Origin: Cladochytrium replicatum
Lineage: Eukaryota > Chytridiomycota > Chytridiomycetes > Cladochytriales > Cladochytriaceae
Assembly: GCA_025526935.1 (NCBI GenBank)
Contig: JAHLKD010000012.1
Span: forward strand, 558,001 to 622,000
Direction of reading: 5' to 3'
DNA length: 64,000 nt
The stretch's first letter is position 1, and each line of letters begins with the position of its first letter. A program made the position numbers and the translations under genes. This document shows positions 43,503 through 56,150 of this stretch, in pieces. Below the pieces are notes generated by a model. That model made no database searches. It saw only the letters and a list, made by a program, of their open reading frames with translations, and was not told where the DNA came from.

Positions 43503-46500
43503 ATGAAGCGGACGGGGGGAGGGGAGTGCTGGCAAATGACCATTAAACTCATGCGTACAGATGTCAACTCGGGTGCGCTTCCGCTGCTAAAGCTGGTCGA
43601 AACGCTGGGTCCGCAGCTGACGTCGTCGGAGCCATACACCCGCGCCAAAGGTATCTTTGGTTCTATCGGTGCTCAAAGAAATGTCTTTTGTCTAATTCGA
43701 AAACGCTTGTTATTTTTTGGGGCTCAGGCGTGGAGATTTTGTCGACAGTGCTCGCGCAGTGCAACTCCAACGTTATTGACAAGAGCACCGGTAAAAAAAG
43801 TGATCAGTTTTGGAGCGACGCGGCGACTGAGTGACGAAAATGGATAGGTTCGGTGCTTCTTTCGTTTTTTGTCGATCGGCTGCACGATAAGGCTTCGGTT
43901 CCAGAACTTGCAAAGGGGATTTTAGCATTGCTAAAGTTGAAAGTCGTGGCTGCAACCGATGCCCTGGCAATTCCAAAAGGGTAAGCTAGCTTGTGGAGCT
44001 AACCCTAGGAATGCTTTGCGGTATTCTGACTATTTCGAAAGGATCTTTGCCGAGCTGGACGTCCAAAGCTATCCTCAGAACGTTCGGTACCAAATATATT
44101 CAATTTTCGAACAGCTGGTCACAGATTTTAAAGATGGTAAGCGCTATTTCTTTTCTTAATGTATATATTGCACTTAAGCTTTCGTCTGCACAGCGCTAAA
44201 ACAGTCCGCGAACGACGTTATCAATGGTTTCATTGTATGCATGGATGGGGAGAAAGATCCTCGCAATCTCATGTCTTGTTTCCGTATCGTCACCGTCCTT
44301 GGACGTGAAATTCTGCCAGCTGCAGCCGCCGCAGGGGGACAGACGATGGAGGTTGATGGGGGATCAGGTTCAACTAAGCTGGCTGAAGATCTGTTCGAAG
44401 TCGTTTTCTGCTACTTTCCTATCACGTTCAAACCACCACCGGACGATGTGTATGGGATCACGGCGGAGGAACTGCGAATTGCGCTAAGGTACAAAGTAAG
44501 GAACAATTTTGAACACGCTCATCCTTGCTTGCTTGTAGGAACTGCCTCGCTTCTTCACCTCAGTTTGCTCCTCAAGCAATGGCGCTCTTCATTGAGAAGC
44601 TCCGCTCGACGTCCCTATCAGCCAAAGTAGAACTACACAAATATAAATGTGTGCGAAAGTTGAAACGAACCCAATTTTAACAGAAAGACGCGATGGACGC
44701 GCTCGCTCATTGTATGCCAGCATATGGTGCAGCCGCCATAGATTCGCACATCCGAATGGTTTGGAGTCTGGTCCGAGATGAGGTATGATCATGATGAAGT
44801 GGAGTGTTCGCGATATTAACTGTATTTGTACAAAGATCTACGTGGTTGCTGACGACACGCTTTTGGACGATGCGTTGAACGTCGTCGGTGCTATCTGTAC
44901 AACTCTTGTTCAATTCAGCGTGGAAGACTTTGACCGTCGCTTTCTTGCTTTGGTGGTTCAAGAAGCCAGGGAGGCAATCGTGGGAGGGGATGAGAGAAAG
45001 TTTGCTGCGGTGGGAAAGATTTTGGAAAGGATATCTATCACAGCAGGTATGCTGTGCGCAACTGACATGGGTCTTGCGTAGTATGCTGAGCTTCTCCCAG
45101 ATCGTGCAATTGGAACCATCGTGTCGGCATTATTCCCTGTGATTCTTTCGGTACGATCTTCAAGCGGCAATAATGTGGCCCGACAGCAAGCGCTTGTCGA
45201 CGTAATTTACCATCTTCTTCGGGCAAATCGTCGCGTTTATGGATCGGTGCAGGAGTTGAGGATGGAATGTAAGTACTTTATTGACTTCGTTAGCAATTAC
45301 AACCCCTTTACAATTTTGTCGGCATTAGTGGACTCTGGTGTTAGTCCAATCACACAATATTCCGACACAATCTTCTCACTCCTGTGCGAACCTGGTCCGT
45401 CTCAGCCGCTGGACTTCCGCAGGACCTGTGTCAACTCACTTGTGGAGGTACTCCTGACTCCAGAATTCCTCAAAGCAGAACAGGTGATTTCGGATACAAA
45501 TAGATGAAATTTGGTCGCCTAACTTTTAGAAACAGACCAAAGAAGCTCTTCATTGGATGGGTGCAATAGCAATCTCAGAAACGACACACGAGGACTTGAA
45601 GAAAGTGGTCATCAACGGTCTATGTGAAATCGCGTCAGGACTTCCTGAGGAAATCAAAGTGCACGTCGCCACACCTGTTCTTGCCGAACTGAAGCTGGCC
45701 GACGATAAATCAGGTCCCGGCCTTGTCTCATTGATCACTCGGATTTCCGGAAGCCATCCCGAGCTCTTCAAATTTTCTTTACCGTTGCTTTTCGATAGCA
45801 TCACTCCAGAGAATGCCGACGTTGTGCTGGGCGGGTTGAGAAATTTACTCGAAGCGCGGGTCAACAAAGATGAGTGGACTGGTGTGGATGGAGTTAGCTG
45901 GAACAACATCGCCAGCGCCATTGGAATGAAATTGGTCGCGGCTCTGTTGGGCGAAGCGACGGGAGCCACCGAGGCGGCTTCGGCACTGAGAGTGACTATG
46001 CGTAACCTTAGCGAAAAGTACGCTGTTTTTGGCGCAGTTACCTTTGGCCGCTTATACTTTCCATTTAAGGGAACAAGAATCACTGTTATTGGTTGCATTT
46101 GGGACGCTTGAAGGAAAGGTAGGGTCCAAAAAAACCCCAATGTGAATTCTACTCTAAATACCAGTGCAGGTTGACACAGCACTGGGAAGAAGCGTGGTAG
46201 TCCGAGAAATTCTGGGAAACCTCAGACCTCACGTGAGTTATTTTGTTTTGAGGTTTAATCTTGCATGTTCAGTCTCCTTGCGTTTAGGTGCCCATTCCAG
46301 TACCCAATGTTTCTCACTTTGTGGATTCGCTGTTGGCTACCGCGTTAGAAAGCTCGCCTATCGTCGCAGAAAACTTGGCTGCTGGGGGTGCATCATGTTT
46401 AAACAAACAAGGCGATGCAGCCCAGTTGGTGAGAAATCTCGAGAGCTATATCTTGACCGCTGCCCGTGTCGCGAAGTCGAACCCTGGGAGTGTTTCTCCT

Positions 46501-47482
46501 CAGCAAGTGATAGTTGCTACATGGGTATGACCTGAAAAATCAGTCTGAATATCTCTTTTGACACCAGGCTAGGTCGCAAAAGCATACATTATTCAATCAA
46601 AAGTTGATGCATACCAAGTTACCGATCTTCTCTTTGATGTTTTAAGCGGTGCATCTGACGAGGACGGAGGACTTCTCTGGAGCACTGCAGCATCGGGCTT
46701 TGGGACTATATTAGGCGATGAGAGAACTGGACTTCTTACTAAATCCAGCTTTGCGTCCGTAAAGGTACCTGAGTGTGCGATGATTCTAGTTGAGGTTTTC
46801 TGAGCACAATTTGCAGCCACTGTTTAAGCAACGATTCTTTGAACACTGCTTCAAGGGATTGATGTCCTTCATCGGTGGTTCTGTCAGCCAAGGTCGTGGT
46901 GACATGAGCATCCGAAGACGTGGATTGTATGCACTCGTCCATCTGGCTCAGAATACTCCGCGTACAATATTGAAACAGAAACTTGCAGAGGTTCGTGATT
47001 CTATGCTTTGACGATTCCCTCTCTCTTTCTTACAGAATTGATCGACAGGTTGTTCCAAAGCTCGTCGAGTCTTTGCAGCAGTCGCAGAGTACAACAAAGC
47101 AGGCTGCTGAAATACAACGGGGAGCAGTCGACGGTCTTCAATTTGCCCTCAAAGAGAGCCCCGAGAGCGTGGTCGCTCATGTTTCGTCCGCCGTTGCGGC
47201 GTTACTTGACTGCACAAAGTCTCCAAGCGTGGTGCGTGAGCCTAACGTTGGTGTCAACTCAGCCGTTCTGATATTTGGAACCTTTTTTGTTAGCACACAC
47301 GAATTGCGGCACTTCAGTGCTTGGGTTTGCTCACTTCCACCGTGAAGTACGAAACGCTTCATCCACACAAGCAGATAATTATTAAGCGGTTAGGGGATGT
47401 ACTCGACGATCCAAAACGAGTGGTCAGGAAAGAAGCGGTGAACGCAAGAAGCAAGTACTTCCTTTTCATGGGAGGCAGCTAG
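43503..47482 (+). CDS. MET18: MMS19 cytosolic iron-sulfur assembly (CIA) targeting factor
   Basis: HEAT-repeat protein that hands iron-sulfur clusters to DNA-repair and replication proteins such as XPD and polymerases. ATG 43503. The N-terminal MMS19 domain is plain: EPYTRAKGVEILSTVLAQC (split, about 43634-43765), LLSFFVDRLHDKASV (about 43855-43905), NVRYQIYSIFEQLVTDFKD (about 44079-44140), INGFIVCMDGEKDPRNLMSC (about 44219-44280), FCYFPITFKPPPDDVYGIT (about 44407-44465) and MALFIEKLRSTSLSAKKDAM (about 44578-44695, split). The middle and C-terminal HEAT repeats run on to YETLHPHKQIIIKRLGDVLD (about 47349-47412) and DDPKRVVRKEAVNARSKYFL, the conserved end (..VRKEAV.AR..W..). Stop 47480-47482. 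More than a dozen short introns. Confidence 0.9.
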
Positions 47483-47565
47483 TGGAAGGAATGTAGAATA
47501 CACTATTATTTACTCAGCTCTGCTACCATACAATTTCCAACTGCATAACGTCGAGATCTTAACGC

Positions 47566-50500
47566 TCATTCCATTCCAAACAGGTCACGCGCGGTCGTCA
47601 ACATCCTTCCTCGTCCATTCTGCATCCACAATCCAGGGTGATCTTCAAATTCCGCATCGAACCCTTCATCGAGCTCCACACTAGGTTGTAGCATAACAGA
47701 GTCCAGCGCAGCAGCTAAACGATTGCTGGCTATTTCATCGTCTTCCGTATCCCAGTCAACTTCGTCACCTTCGCCTTCTCGCACAACACATGAAACAAGA
47801 TCATAGCTTGGCTCTATGAGAAGTAAGCATAAAAGTAACATGGATAATACGATATGAGATCTCACTTTGTGCTGGCACTTCATAATCTTCCATCATCGCA
47901 TCGATATTCTGCTCACTGCAAGGGTTGATTTGAAGATCGATGGCCGAGGATCCAGTGGATGTATCTTCGAAACTCGCTGAGTTGTCCACATACATTCGAG
48001 TGTCTGCCCTCCGGTCTTTAGGAATACAGCAAGCACAGAGCACTTTTTCCCCTGCGACACACAGCTGTGCGAGCATCCCAAAGACCGTACTCTGAGCATT
48101 TCTGTCTCTTTTTCTGGTAATTTCGTTAGTTAACACATCTTCATCGTCATCCTCTTGTAGATCTGCAACAACTGAGCCTGTGAACCAATCTGCATTCCCT
48201 ACAACGAAAACTTTTTCGGATGCCCGCGACAAGAGTGCAGTTGAACGCCGTTGATCGCGCAGTAATTGATCAACTCCCCTCGTGCGAACAGTAGAGATGA
48301 TCCCAATTTTGCACTCTTGTCCTAAGAACTCGTCTGCTGTAAACACCTTGTTTGCAATTTCAATACCACTGCGTTTTTTTAAATATAACTTAAGTACATA
48401 CCCGCAAACATGGATGACAAGCGCCGGGAAGTGTTCCGAGATGTTCAGAGAAGAGACGGCGAATGTACTCGCGTTGTCCTATGTCGTAACGGATCACTTA
48501 TTCAGCATAGTTCATTCAATATTGGTACCAGCATAAAGCGTCAAAATTGCAATATCCTCCATTCGGACCTTCAACACATTGTCAAGTTGATTTGCCTTTC
48601 TTGGAATCGGAATATCCAACTGCACAACACCAACTGCAAGTTCCAGAACGAGTCTCATTATCACTTCAGCCTCCATTCGATTGAAGAAAGTCCACTCTCT
48701 TTGATTCACTGGTGTATTGTTTTTCTCAGTGACGATTTGAATAGACCCCGGTGAATGCTCAAACAGGATTGACGCGCCAAAGGTTGCGATGTATTTGGGG
48801 GAATGCCTGCCTGGACCCTCTACACGAGATTCACTTCCAAGCGTGTTGACGAATTCAAGGTCGTTCCGTGGGTGGTGTGGGCGGTTCAATACGAAGAGCA
48901 AAGGTAGGATACTCTCCTCCTGCTGTTCCGCCTTATTTTGGAAAACCAGCTTGTCCCAACGATTCGCCTCTTGAATAGTCAATTGTCCCAAAGATGCTCC
49001 TTCAGGCAAGAATCTTTCGACGCGCTTCTGAATTGGTGACTTGCCATTTTCGTTCTCAAATACCAGTGCGTCGTAAAGAGACATTCCACATATTTCGCGA
49101 TAAATGAACTTTGAGATCAACGGTGGGATGCGATGCTGAGTGAACAGTCGAATAGGTCCGATTGGTGAGCTTTCTGAGGCGTAAATTTCTCCTGGTCTTC
49201 CAAAGTATCGTCGGACGGTGAATCTTGGGAACTGCAGTGCGCGGGTGTGCAACGCATGAAAGACATTTCTGAACGTTTTAGTGACCTGTTTACCCCTCGG
49301 TGCGATGCCACCTTGGTCTCCGAAAAAGCAGAGCTTCTCAACACCTTCCCGTCCCATCCCAATACGAGTGAGCGGTGCGGCAAGGTGTCCGACATATATC
49401 TGAGAGACTTCGTCAATGAAAACATGTGTAGTTCGCCTAAGATCTCCTGATTTTTGATTCTTGTTTCGCCAAAGCTGATCATCATTCCCGTTGAGAGGTT
49501 TTCCTCCGAAAATCTCGTAAAAAACATCATCTGCGAGAACTGAAAGCGTACTCAACGGACAAAGTACGATTGGAGGAATTTCTGGTGCTTTCCAGCTACT
49601 CCTGCTATCGAAACGGCCGGTGGGACTTTGAGCGAACAGAAAGGGACGTAGATCATTGAAACCGTAACATCGCCGTAAAATAAGTTCAGAAAGTTTCATC
49701 CTTAATCCTGTTGACTGGTTAAAGAATTGGGGATGCACGATGATCATGAAATCGTCGATTCCATCGTTGAGCAGAAGTTGTGCAATTCTCATCACACTCG
49801 GTTCACTTGGGCCGACTACCGCAACAACACTTTGAATGGGTACCTCTGATTTGGAGTATGGATAGTTAAGCCCATTTCGCGATCCTCCGTCGATTCGCTC
49901 CCGTAACACCTCGTAGTATACTTTTATTGCACGAGCTAACACAGTTGTTTTGCCCGACCCTGAGAAGAAAAATTTTGGATTTCACATTTGTTCAGACACT
50001 TTTTAGCATAAAGCGGTACCTGGTGGACCTTCAATAAGCAATATTGAACGATCTGTATCAAGTGCAGCGTTTAAAGCACCCTGTTGGAACAAATCCAAGT
50101 CGTGAAAGTAATTGCTATCGATATGCCTTAGAGTATTTGAGTCATAAGGAGGTGCAGAAGGAATCTTGAAGAGCGTTGTGTTGCTAGCCTTGTTGCTCCC
50201 ATCGAATAGCAAACGAAGTGCTATAGGCAAGCATGATTCCTTCAGTGTTCCGGATATCAGATGTCGTAAGAACTCGTGCATCGCGTGGTCCTCATTTCGT
50301 CCTGCACAAGAGAGCTCTCTCTCTAGACACTCAATGATATCATCAGTATCCTCAGATTGCTGCAGCCAACCCGCTGCGAGGAACAATTTTGATAAATGTG
50401 GTTGTGGTAGCCCGTCGGCTGCCCGACGATATGCGCTGATAATTTCCACTGCCATATCCAACACCCATGGAGAACTGATGTGAGAGTTTACTCGGCATGA

Positions 50501-51492
50501 AATATTGTTCAAAATAGCATCCTTCGTGCTTGCTGCCACGAACCATTCAAATGCGGCAGGAATAACCAAATGCGCTAAAAATCTCCATTCCTCCTTCCTC
50601 TCCGAGCTCCCCAAGTCCAAGCATATAGGCCTTTTTGTTGTCCAAGCGACAGGTTCGTACACAGTCCCCATTTTGCTCAGAAGCTCGCTGGACATGGCCG
50701 GTACAAGAGAGCACATAATCTGCTTCGTAATTCCTCTTCGGCGGATTCGAGGGTCTACAGACTTTGGAATTGACAGTGTGGAAACTAAAGACGTTTGTGC
50801 CAGATCATAACCAGCGCACACTCGAATCTGTTCAATGCCTCTAATTAAAGCTCTCTCACATTCTTTTGACTGAAATTACCTGAAGACTTTCGTACACCTT
50901 AAGCACATCTCTCCACAAATCCACGCCGACCTTGGCGACCGTGGGACTCTCCAGCAACGCCTGGAGGAGACTCGCCCCAGCCTGCCAGTCATTTCTCCTC
51001 TGACACTCCATGCCGCCCAATCGAATTATGAGAGCTTTCCAATCACAGACCAGGATGATAAGCTGAAGCAGATTTCCGTCTCTGTAACACTCGCAGCCCA
51101 TTTTAATCATTGAATGCTCGCCTCCTGTATTCACGAGCCATTCGAGAGCAACTTTTGTGAGACATCCTAAATTGAGCGCTCTTAGGGAAAGGCGACGGGT
51201 CTCTGAAATGGTCCATGGGAGGGAAATTTCAGCGGCACTGTCGAGCGAACAACCGCTGCACAGCATCGGATCGTTTCGCAGGCTCTGACTCCAGAGAGAA
51301 GTTAACTGAATTAAGTTCCTGGGGTGAGTGCGGGGGAGACTGTTGACATCAGCGAACGTTCCCACCTGTAAACTTTCACACGCCAGATCAGGATCACACT
51401 CATTGCGTGGGACGATCACCCTTGCTCAGCCACCGAAAGAGGACGCGCCGCGTTGCAACACGACCAATCCAAATGTCCAGAGACTCATTCAT
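47566..51492 (-). CDS. SF1 helicase, UPF1-like, with large N-terminal extension
   Basis: Superfamily 1B helicase of DNA or RNA; the exact branch is not clear. ATG 51492 opens MNESLDIWIGRVATRRVLFR; the exact splice to the next exon (51365 downward) is uncertain. A helical N-terminal half (51360-50130) matches nothing I know. The motor: FQQGALNAALDTD (Q-like motif, about 50040-50095); motif I GPPGSGKTTVLARAIKVY with an intron inside, after GPPG (about 49963-50020); motif II HVFIDEVSQIYV (about 49395-49430), where the usual DEAAQ is DEVSQ; motif III LCFFGDQGGIAPR (about 49290-49330); RLFTQHRIPPLISKFIY (about 49100-49150); VTILTLYAGTN-like motif IV (about 48520-48560); EFLGQECKIGIISTVRTRGV (about 48270-48330) and DQRRSTALLSRASEKVFVVG (about 48195-48255). 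An acidic tail ends at 47566-47568. Confidence 0.78.
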
Positions 51493-53201
51493 GGCTACTG
51501 ATTCGTGGCAGACAGAGTATCAGGTGAGCGAAATCGCTTGGATTGTGTTGCATCCATAGTCTCTCATCGCTTCCGACTTCAATCTGCATGCTTTGTCGAT
51601 GCATCCCATCCAGCGGCAATTCACATGGAAGGATCCCAATCATCCCGCTTTCCTCGGGTACTACCAGCAGCAACAGCAGAAACAAAGCAAAAATAACCAG
51701 GAGCCCGTTCAGAATGCTCTGATAAACTTGCCTTACAAAGCTCCACAAACGGAATCGTTGAGACTAGCCGATGCAACCGCACAGACTTCTCCCGTGGATC
51801 CAGGAGATCAGGAGAAAATTCAGGATGAAGATAATTTTAAAAACGATGAGCTGGCTGAAGAGAAACCCAACGCTCTTGATCGAGAGGTGATTGAAACCGA
51901 TTGTGCATACCAACAAAACTGATAGTATTCAATTCTAGAATCCTCAAACTGGGAGGAAAGAATCTAACAGAGAGGTTCGGTGGGCGGATTCGAGAAGGAG
52001 TCACCGTCCACATCCTGAGGAAGAAGTTGAGTCGAGGGCAATTGATGCTGGAAGAACTCCCGCAATTTTGCCTTATGGTGGCAAAAACGTAACTCCTGTG
52101 ATAGACGGTCACTATATGAAAACCTTCAATGTTAAGGTTCCTCCATCAGAGGTAAGATTTATTGGTAAATGCAGTGAATCGTCTACAGTCCATTCACGTT
52201 TGATTTCGCAGATATACCCGACTACGCGGGACCGACTTGCACGCATAGCTGGAAGCAGTACACCTTTATCAGAGTCTACACATCTAGGACAGGCTGCGAG
52301 CCCACCGAAACCTGTAACCACCGAAGTCCCTCCTTCGGCAAGTTCGATTGATCCCCTCAAAAACTACTTAAGAGCCCGTCAGCTTGTGGAGCAACTTCAG
52401 AGCCGATACCAAACGGAATATCAAAGAGAGTTTATCAACTGGCGAGAAAAGTTCACTGTGCCATCCAGCAAAGAACGGCTGGACAGTAGCGGGATCGGAG
52501 GAGTGCTGGGTGTCAAACTCGGAGGGGAAAGACCTCCCGAAAGAAGAAGCGGAAAAGGGGAGCGGGAGCCAAATTTGGAAACAAATGCGAGCCAGACGAT
52601 TTCTGGCCTGCGATCACGACCAGCTCAAACGCAACAAAAGCAAAGAGAATTAAGGACACCAGAGTCTTCCACAAAACCTCAACGTAGTCGAGGTGACCTT
52701 GGAGCACAAGCGATGTCGACCACCGAAGGAACACAAACGGTGCAGCAACCACCTAACTATTCAAACCTGATGGACACGGATAAAGTATCTAATAGTGATG
52801 TATCAGTTGGACAACAGCTACCGGACGGCTCTATCATTGTTCCCACCAGCATTGCAGCCCGGCTTCCCCGTGCCGGCGTTTCGACAACGTCATCCGATAT
52901 TGCGGAGGTGGGCCGTCGGCATTATGCCCGCGCGTACGAAATGGATGAGCTGCAGCTCCAGAGGGACTCCAACATACAAGCTGTTGAAGAAGTGCGCGGT
53001 TCTATAAGGCCTGAGCGCCTGCTACCCGCAAAGGAATCGGTGAGCCGTCCGTTGCTGTCGGGCGAGCGGGTGGTGCGATACGCCGTCGATCCGCCGTCTA
53101 CTTACCATCTGGCAGCGGAACTACTTCGAAGGTCGAAAAGAGGAGCAAATGTGGATCGATCCGGGGCTCGCCGTGGTGGTTGGCGAGAGGGATCATACTG
53201 A
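51491..53201 (+). CDS. Unknown polar, low-complexity protein
   Basis: No family recognised. ATG 51491 starts MATDSWQTEYQ; an intron at about 51524-51561 joins SLIASDFNLHALSMHPIQRQ. A more modest start is ATG 51593 (MHPIQRQFTWKDPNHPAFLG). Two more introns fall at about 51887-51940 and 52151-52212. The chain of about 500 residues is rich in Gln, Ser, Pro, Arg and Glu and probably largely disordered. A short helical, more conserved-looking block is at about 52350-52450 (DPLKNYLRARQLVEQLQSRY). The C-terminus has GERVVRYAVDPPSTYHLAAE and a basic Gly/Arg end. Its start codon overlaps the helicase start on the other strand. Coding is supported by a 990-bp final exon and frame-consistent introns; function unknown. 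Confidence 0.6.
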
Positions 53202-53492
53202 TTGTTCGCTGGTTCGAAGGCAGATCCAAATATATCAGATAAGGAGCAGAGTATAATACCATCTTCAGGGTGATGCTCCGCGAGATGTTAAAATTCCGAT
53301 AGGGATCATTTGAGTGTACGCTGGTTCGAAGTACATCTCATGCAGTTAAGTAGGAAGTCAAGAAAAATGACATTAATGGACGGAATTACGATCATTGAAC
53401 TGACGAATTCCACATGACATATACAATAGCGTCATATGAAACAACCGCACCGCTGTCGGATTAGCATTTATGAGGAAACTGTGCACGATCTA
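53202..53492. other. Short intergenic region before the tRNA
   Basis: Contains two copies of a GCTGGTTCGAAG motif (about 53210-53221 and 53321-53332). They look like T-arm box B pieces but lack any other tRNA part. No gene seen. Confidence 0.35.
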
Positions 53493-53566
53493 CGCCCCAG
53501 CGCGGGTTCGAACCGCGGACCCTTGGATTAGAAGTCCAATGATCTATTCCACTGATCTACAAGGGC
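53493..53566 (-). tRNA. tRNA-Arg (anticodon TCT), copy 1
   Basis: On the minus strand: acceptor GCCCTTG paired with CTGGGGC, D arm GATC..GATC, anticodon stem TTGGA/TCCAA around loop CTTCTAA (anticodon TCT, reading AGA), and T arm CGCGG/CCGCG around TTCGAAC. Box A-like and box B (GGTTCGAACCC) sequences are present. The acceptor stem has one U-U mismatch and one G-U pair. No CCA is encoded and no intron is present. 74 nt. Identical to the copy at 60844-60917. Confidence 0.9.
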
Positions 53567-53599
53567 TGATTCGAATTTCTCGGTCATATCTAACACATT

Positions 53600-54205
53600 A
53601 TGGTTCATCTGCTTATTTTTCCGCTTGTCACAATGATCTCATTGTTCCTATGCCTGTTGTGCCCCCACTTCAACGGTTGATGTTGCATTTTCAGTCTTTA
53701 GCTGTTGCGCATAATGGACCAATTGCAGTTTCGTTTGCCCCTGTCCACAATTTGAAACTTCGTCACCAATTGTTGCTACCCCCACACCAACATCTCCTAA
53801 CAGTATGTCTTCGTTTGTTCCTGCTATATCGGCTTGGCCATCTGTTTCCAAACCCCTGACCTTATTGTAGGAACTGTCATGATGCCGCTGAAGTGTCGCG
53901 TGCCCATGTCTCTGTGTGTCTACATTTGCGTGCTAGTTTGTCTGCTAGTTTTGATTTGGGGCCCGCCTGACGATCCCCGCCTACCTCTTGACATTGCAAT
54001 TGATATGCTTTTACCACAGCCTTTTTATCCTTCCCCTGCTTTTTCCCAGTGGGTTCTTGTTCTTCGTGCACTTAATGTTACCAATGCCCGCTATTTTTTT
54101 TGCAGCTCACTCACTTTCATTGGTTGTCCCAGACTCCCATCTTCTGCTTCAGCTCGTTGCCCAACTTTTTGTTCTCACTTAGGGAGGTCAATTATTGATT
54201 TGTAA
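53600..54205 (+). mobile_element. Non-LTR retrotransposon fragment (endonuclease region), plus orientation
   Basis: The last part matches, at DNA level by eye, the minus-strand element at about 57010-57120: both read GCAGCTCACTCACTTTCATT (ACAGC.. in the other) and TTTTTGTTCTCACTTAGGGAG, then TCAATTATTGATTTGT. Translated, both give CSHLG.SIIDL, part of an AP-like endonuclease domain. Similarity stops abruptly at 54205, where unrelated sequence begins. The segment upstream (53640-53860) is Pro/Leu-rich and probably a decayed ORF1/ORF2 boundary. Begins about 35 bp from the tRNA 5' end. Confidence 0.6.
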
Positions 54206-56150
54206 GCCCCCAGATGTTGTATGAAAGCAAGTCGCTGTTAAACATCTTGGCAGTGCCTGCCAACAGAAGCAGTTTGAAATTGGGCCGTGTGGTGGTTGTG
54301 TAGGCTTCGAGGCAAACTCAGGGTCACTTTGGCCAGCACCACCTGCAGTTTGCCGAAGACAGTGAACAGCCATACAAACGTTACTAGCGTGAGCTGGTGG
54401 TCATGGCTGGATTAGTGATGAACAGCACTTCTATCTTCAAGAGCCCCGGAACTTTCAAGCAATCGAAGCACTGGCCCCTAAATCGACGGCATTACGAACG
54501 TGGTGTTGCTCGCCGTTACGAAATGGACGAATTGTTAAATATCTGTGCAAAAGGTAAAATCCTTCTCCCTTTCCATTGCAGCAGTTCTCTCATTCATTGC
54601 CGTCCCTTCAAGATCTTTTGTCACGTTCAACAGTCGTTCTGACTTTTGAGGACCTGTTTTGTCCTTTCACGGCCCTCATCTGCTCGTTTGACGGTCACTT
54701 GGAACTTGTCAACCTTTGCAGTGACAGGCATTCCTCTGTAAATGTCGTACTTGTGTCCCTGCTCCCGGTAAAAGTCCAGAAATATTCTTTCCTTCTGAAA
54801 AGAAGAAATTTTCAAGCACTCCATACGATATGCCGTTTGCTGCTGTTATGAACTTCGTTTGTCCACTGAATGTATCGTGAATTTCATCCAGGGCTTGACG
54901 AACTAGCGTGCTGTCAGAGCAGGCGGCATCCAGGAGATTTCATAATAGAAATCATGTGTGACTGCCCTAGAGGGAGAGCTTGCTGCTCTGAAACGACAGG
55001 CTGGTCATTCAGAAGCTGCTACACACGCGGCGCCAATATCAACAGGCGGCCCAAGCAGCATCTAGTTGGATATCAAGGGGATTGGTAGAATTCCCAAGGT
55101 ACAACAAACCAGTTCCCTTGCATTGCTTAGCCCGCAGCAGCACTGTTGTACTGCTATCCTTTTGGTGAAAGAGGTCATCCAGGGCATCTGCTTCCAGATG
55201 CATAAAGTCAATGAAGTTATTCATGACCTTAAATTGCCGTCTCTACCACCATCAATCAAGTTTGTCAACGTTAACTACAAAATCCTCTCCCAAAATGAGT
55301 TCTTATGGCCCATCTTTGTTGAATCTGACGAACGCTCAAGCCGAACATCAACTTCAAGTAGTAGTGAGCGGCCTTACTCTTCTTAGGGTGCACATTTTGC
55401 TTAGAAACTGGATTCGGCACAACAACTTGCATAGTACGTCTGCCACTATATATAGCATGGTTCAGAGCATTAATGGATACATATCCTTCTGAGTGGCTAA
55501 GGTTCTGGACTGCATATATCCGGCATCTGTTGTCCATAACGCTTCCTGAGGTGGATTGGAAACCTTGGAAGGCAGGTTTGGCCAAGGATTTCATGCTGTC
55601 AAATGACGACATCGATCAGTTCATCAGGACTGGGTTGGCAAGGATGTAACCAGTGATAGATGGGACTCTGACGATATGAACCAGATACAGAAGCTGATTT
55701 GGGCTGTTCCGCCTATCAACTTGTGATTGTTCAGTCAGATACCACGGTGCAAGATTTGCTGGGTTGAAATGCAACTGGACGAAGGCTATCAATTGCAGCC
55801 GGGAAGAGGAAAGGAACAGGAGAACAACGAAAATGCTTTCCCTGGTGGAGAAAGAATTAAAGCATAGAGTGAACCATATCAGTGGTATCATCATGCAACC
55901 TACGGTGAAACATCTGAAACTGCAGATATTAAAGCCAAAACTGAAGTCAGGAAACAAAAAAAACAGCAAAACCCCAGCAATTGAAGTGGAAAATGAAAGG
56001 CGAAGAAATTTACACAAACTTTGGTGAATAAAAGTCCGAACTGGTTTGCAAACAGCAACAGAGGGAAGAATAAGATATAAACCAAATTCAAGAGTGTAGG
56101 TGGAATAAAAGACAAAAGCAAATAACAAACCACAACCAGAGAATGAGAAC
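54206..56150. other. Degraded sequence inside the retroelement cluster
   Basis: About 1.9 kb without an intact gene. Short coding-like pieces occur, for example plus-strand AKDFMLSNDDIDQFIRTGLA at about 55582-55641, but I cannot assign them. From about 55620 to 56130 the minus strand gives hydrophobic frames that may be the decayed C-terminal part of the reverse-transcriptase ORF next door. Confidence 0.4.

Noticed and set aside
53202-53340. GCTGGTTCGAAG repeats as tRNA fragments
   Set aside because: Only a box B-like word is shared; no D arm, anticodon arm or acceptor pairing can be formed around them.
53470-53600. Coding frame containing APARVRTADPWIRSPM
   Set aside because: This is translation through a tRNA gene in antisense, repeated exactly at the second tRNA; it is a common annotation artefact.
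55616-56133. Minus-strand hydrophobic frames as a membrane protein
   Set aside because: Two overlapping frames of similar composition next to a broken reverse transcriptase, with T-rich DNA as the cause of the hydrophobicity; more likely decayed element sequence.
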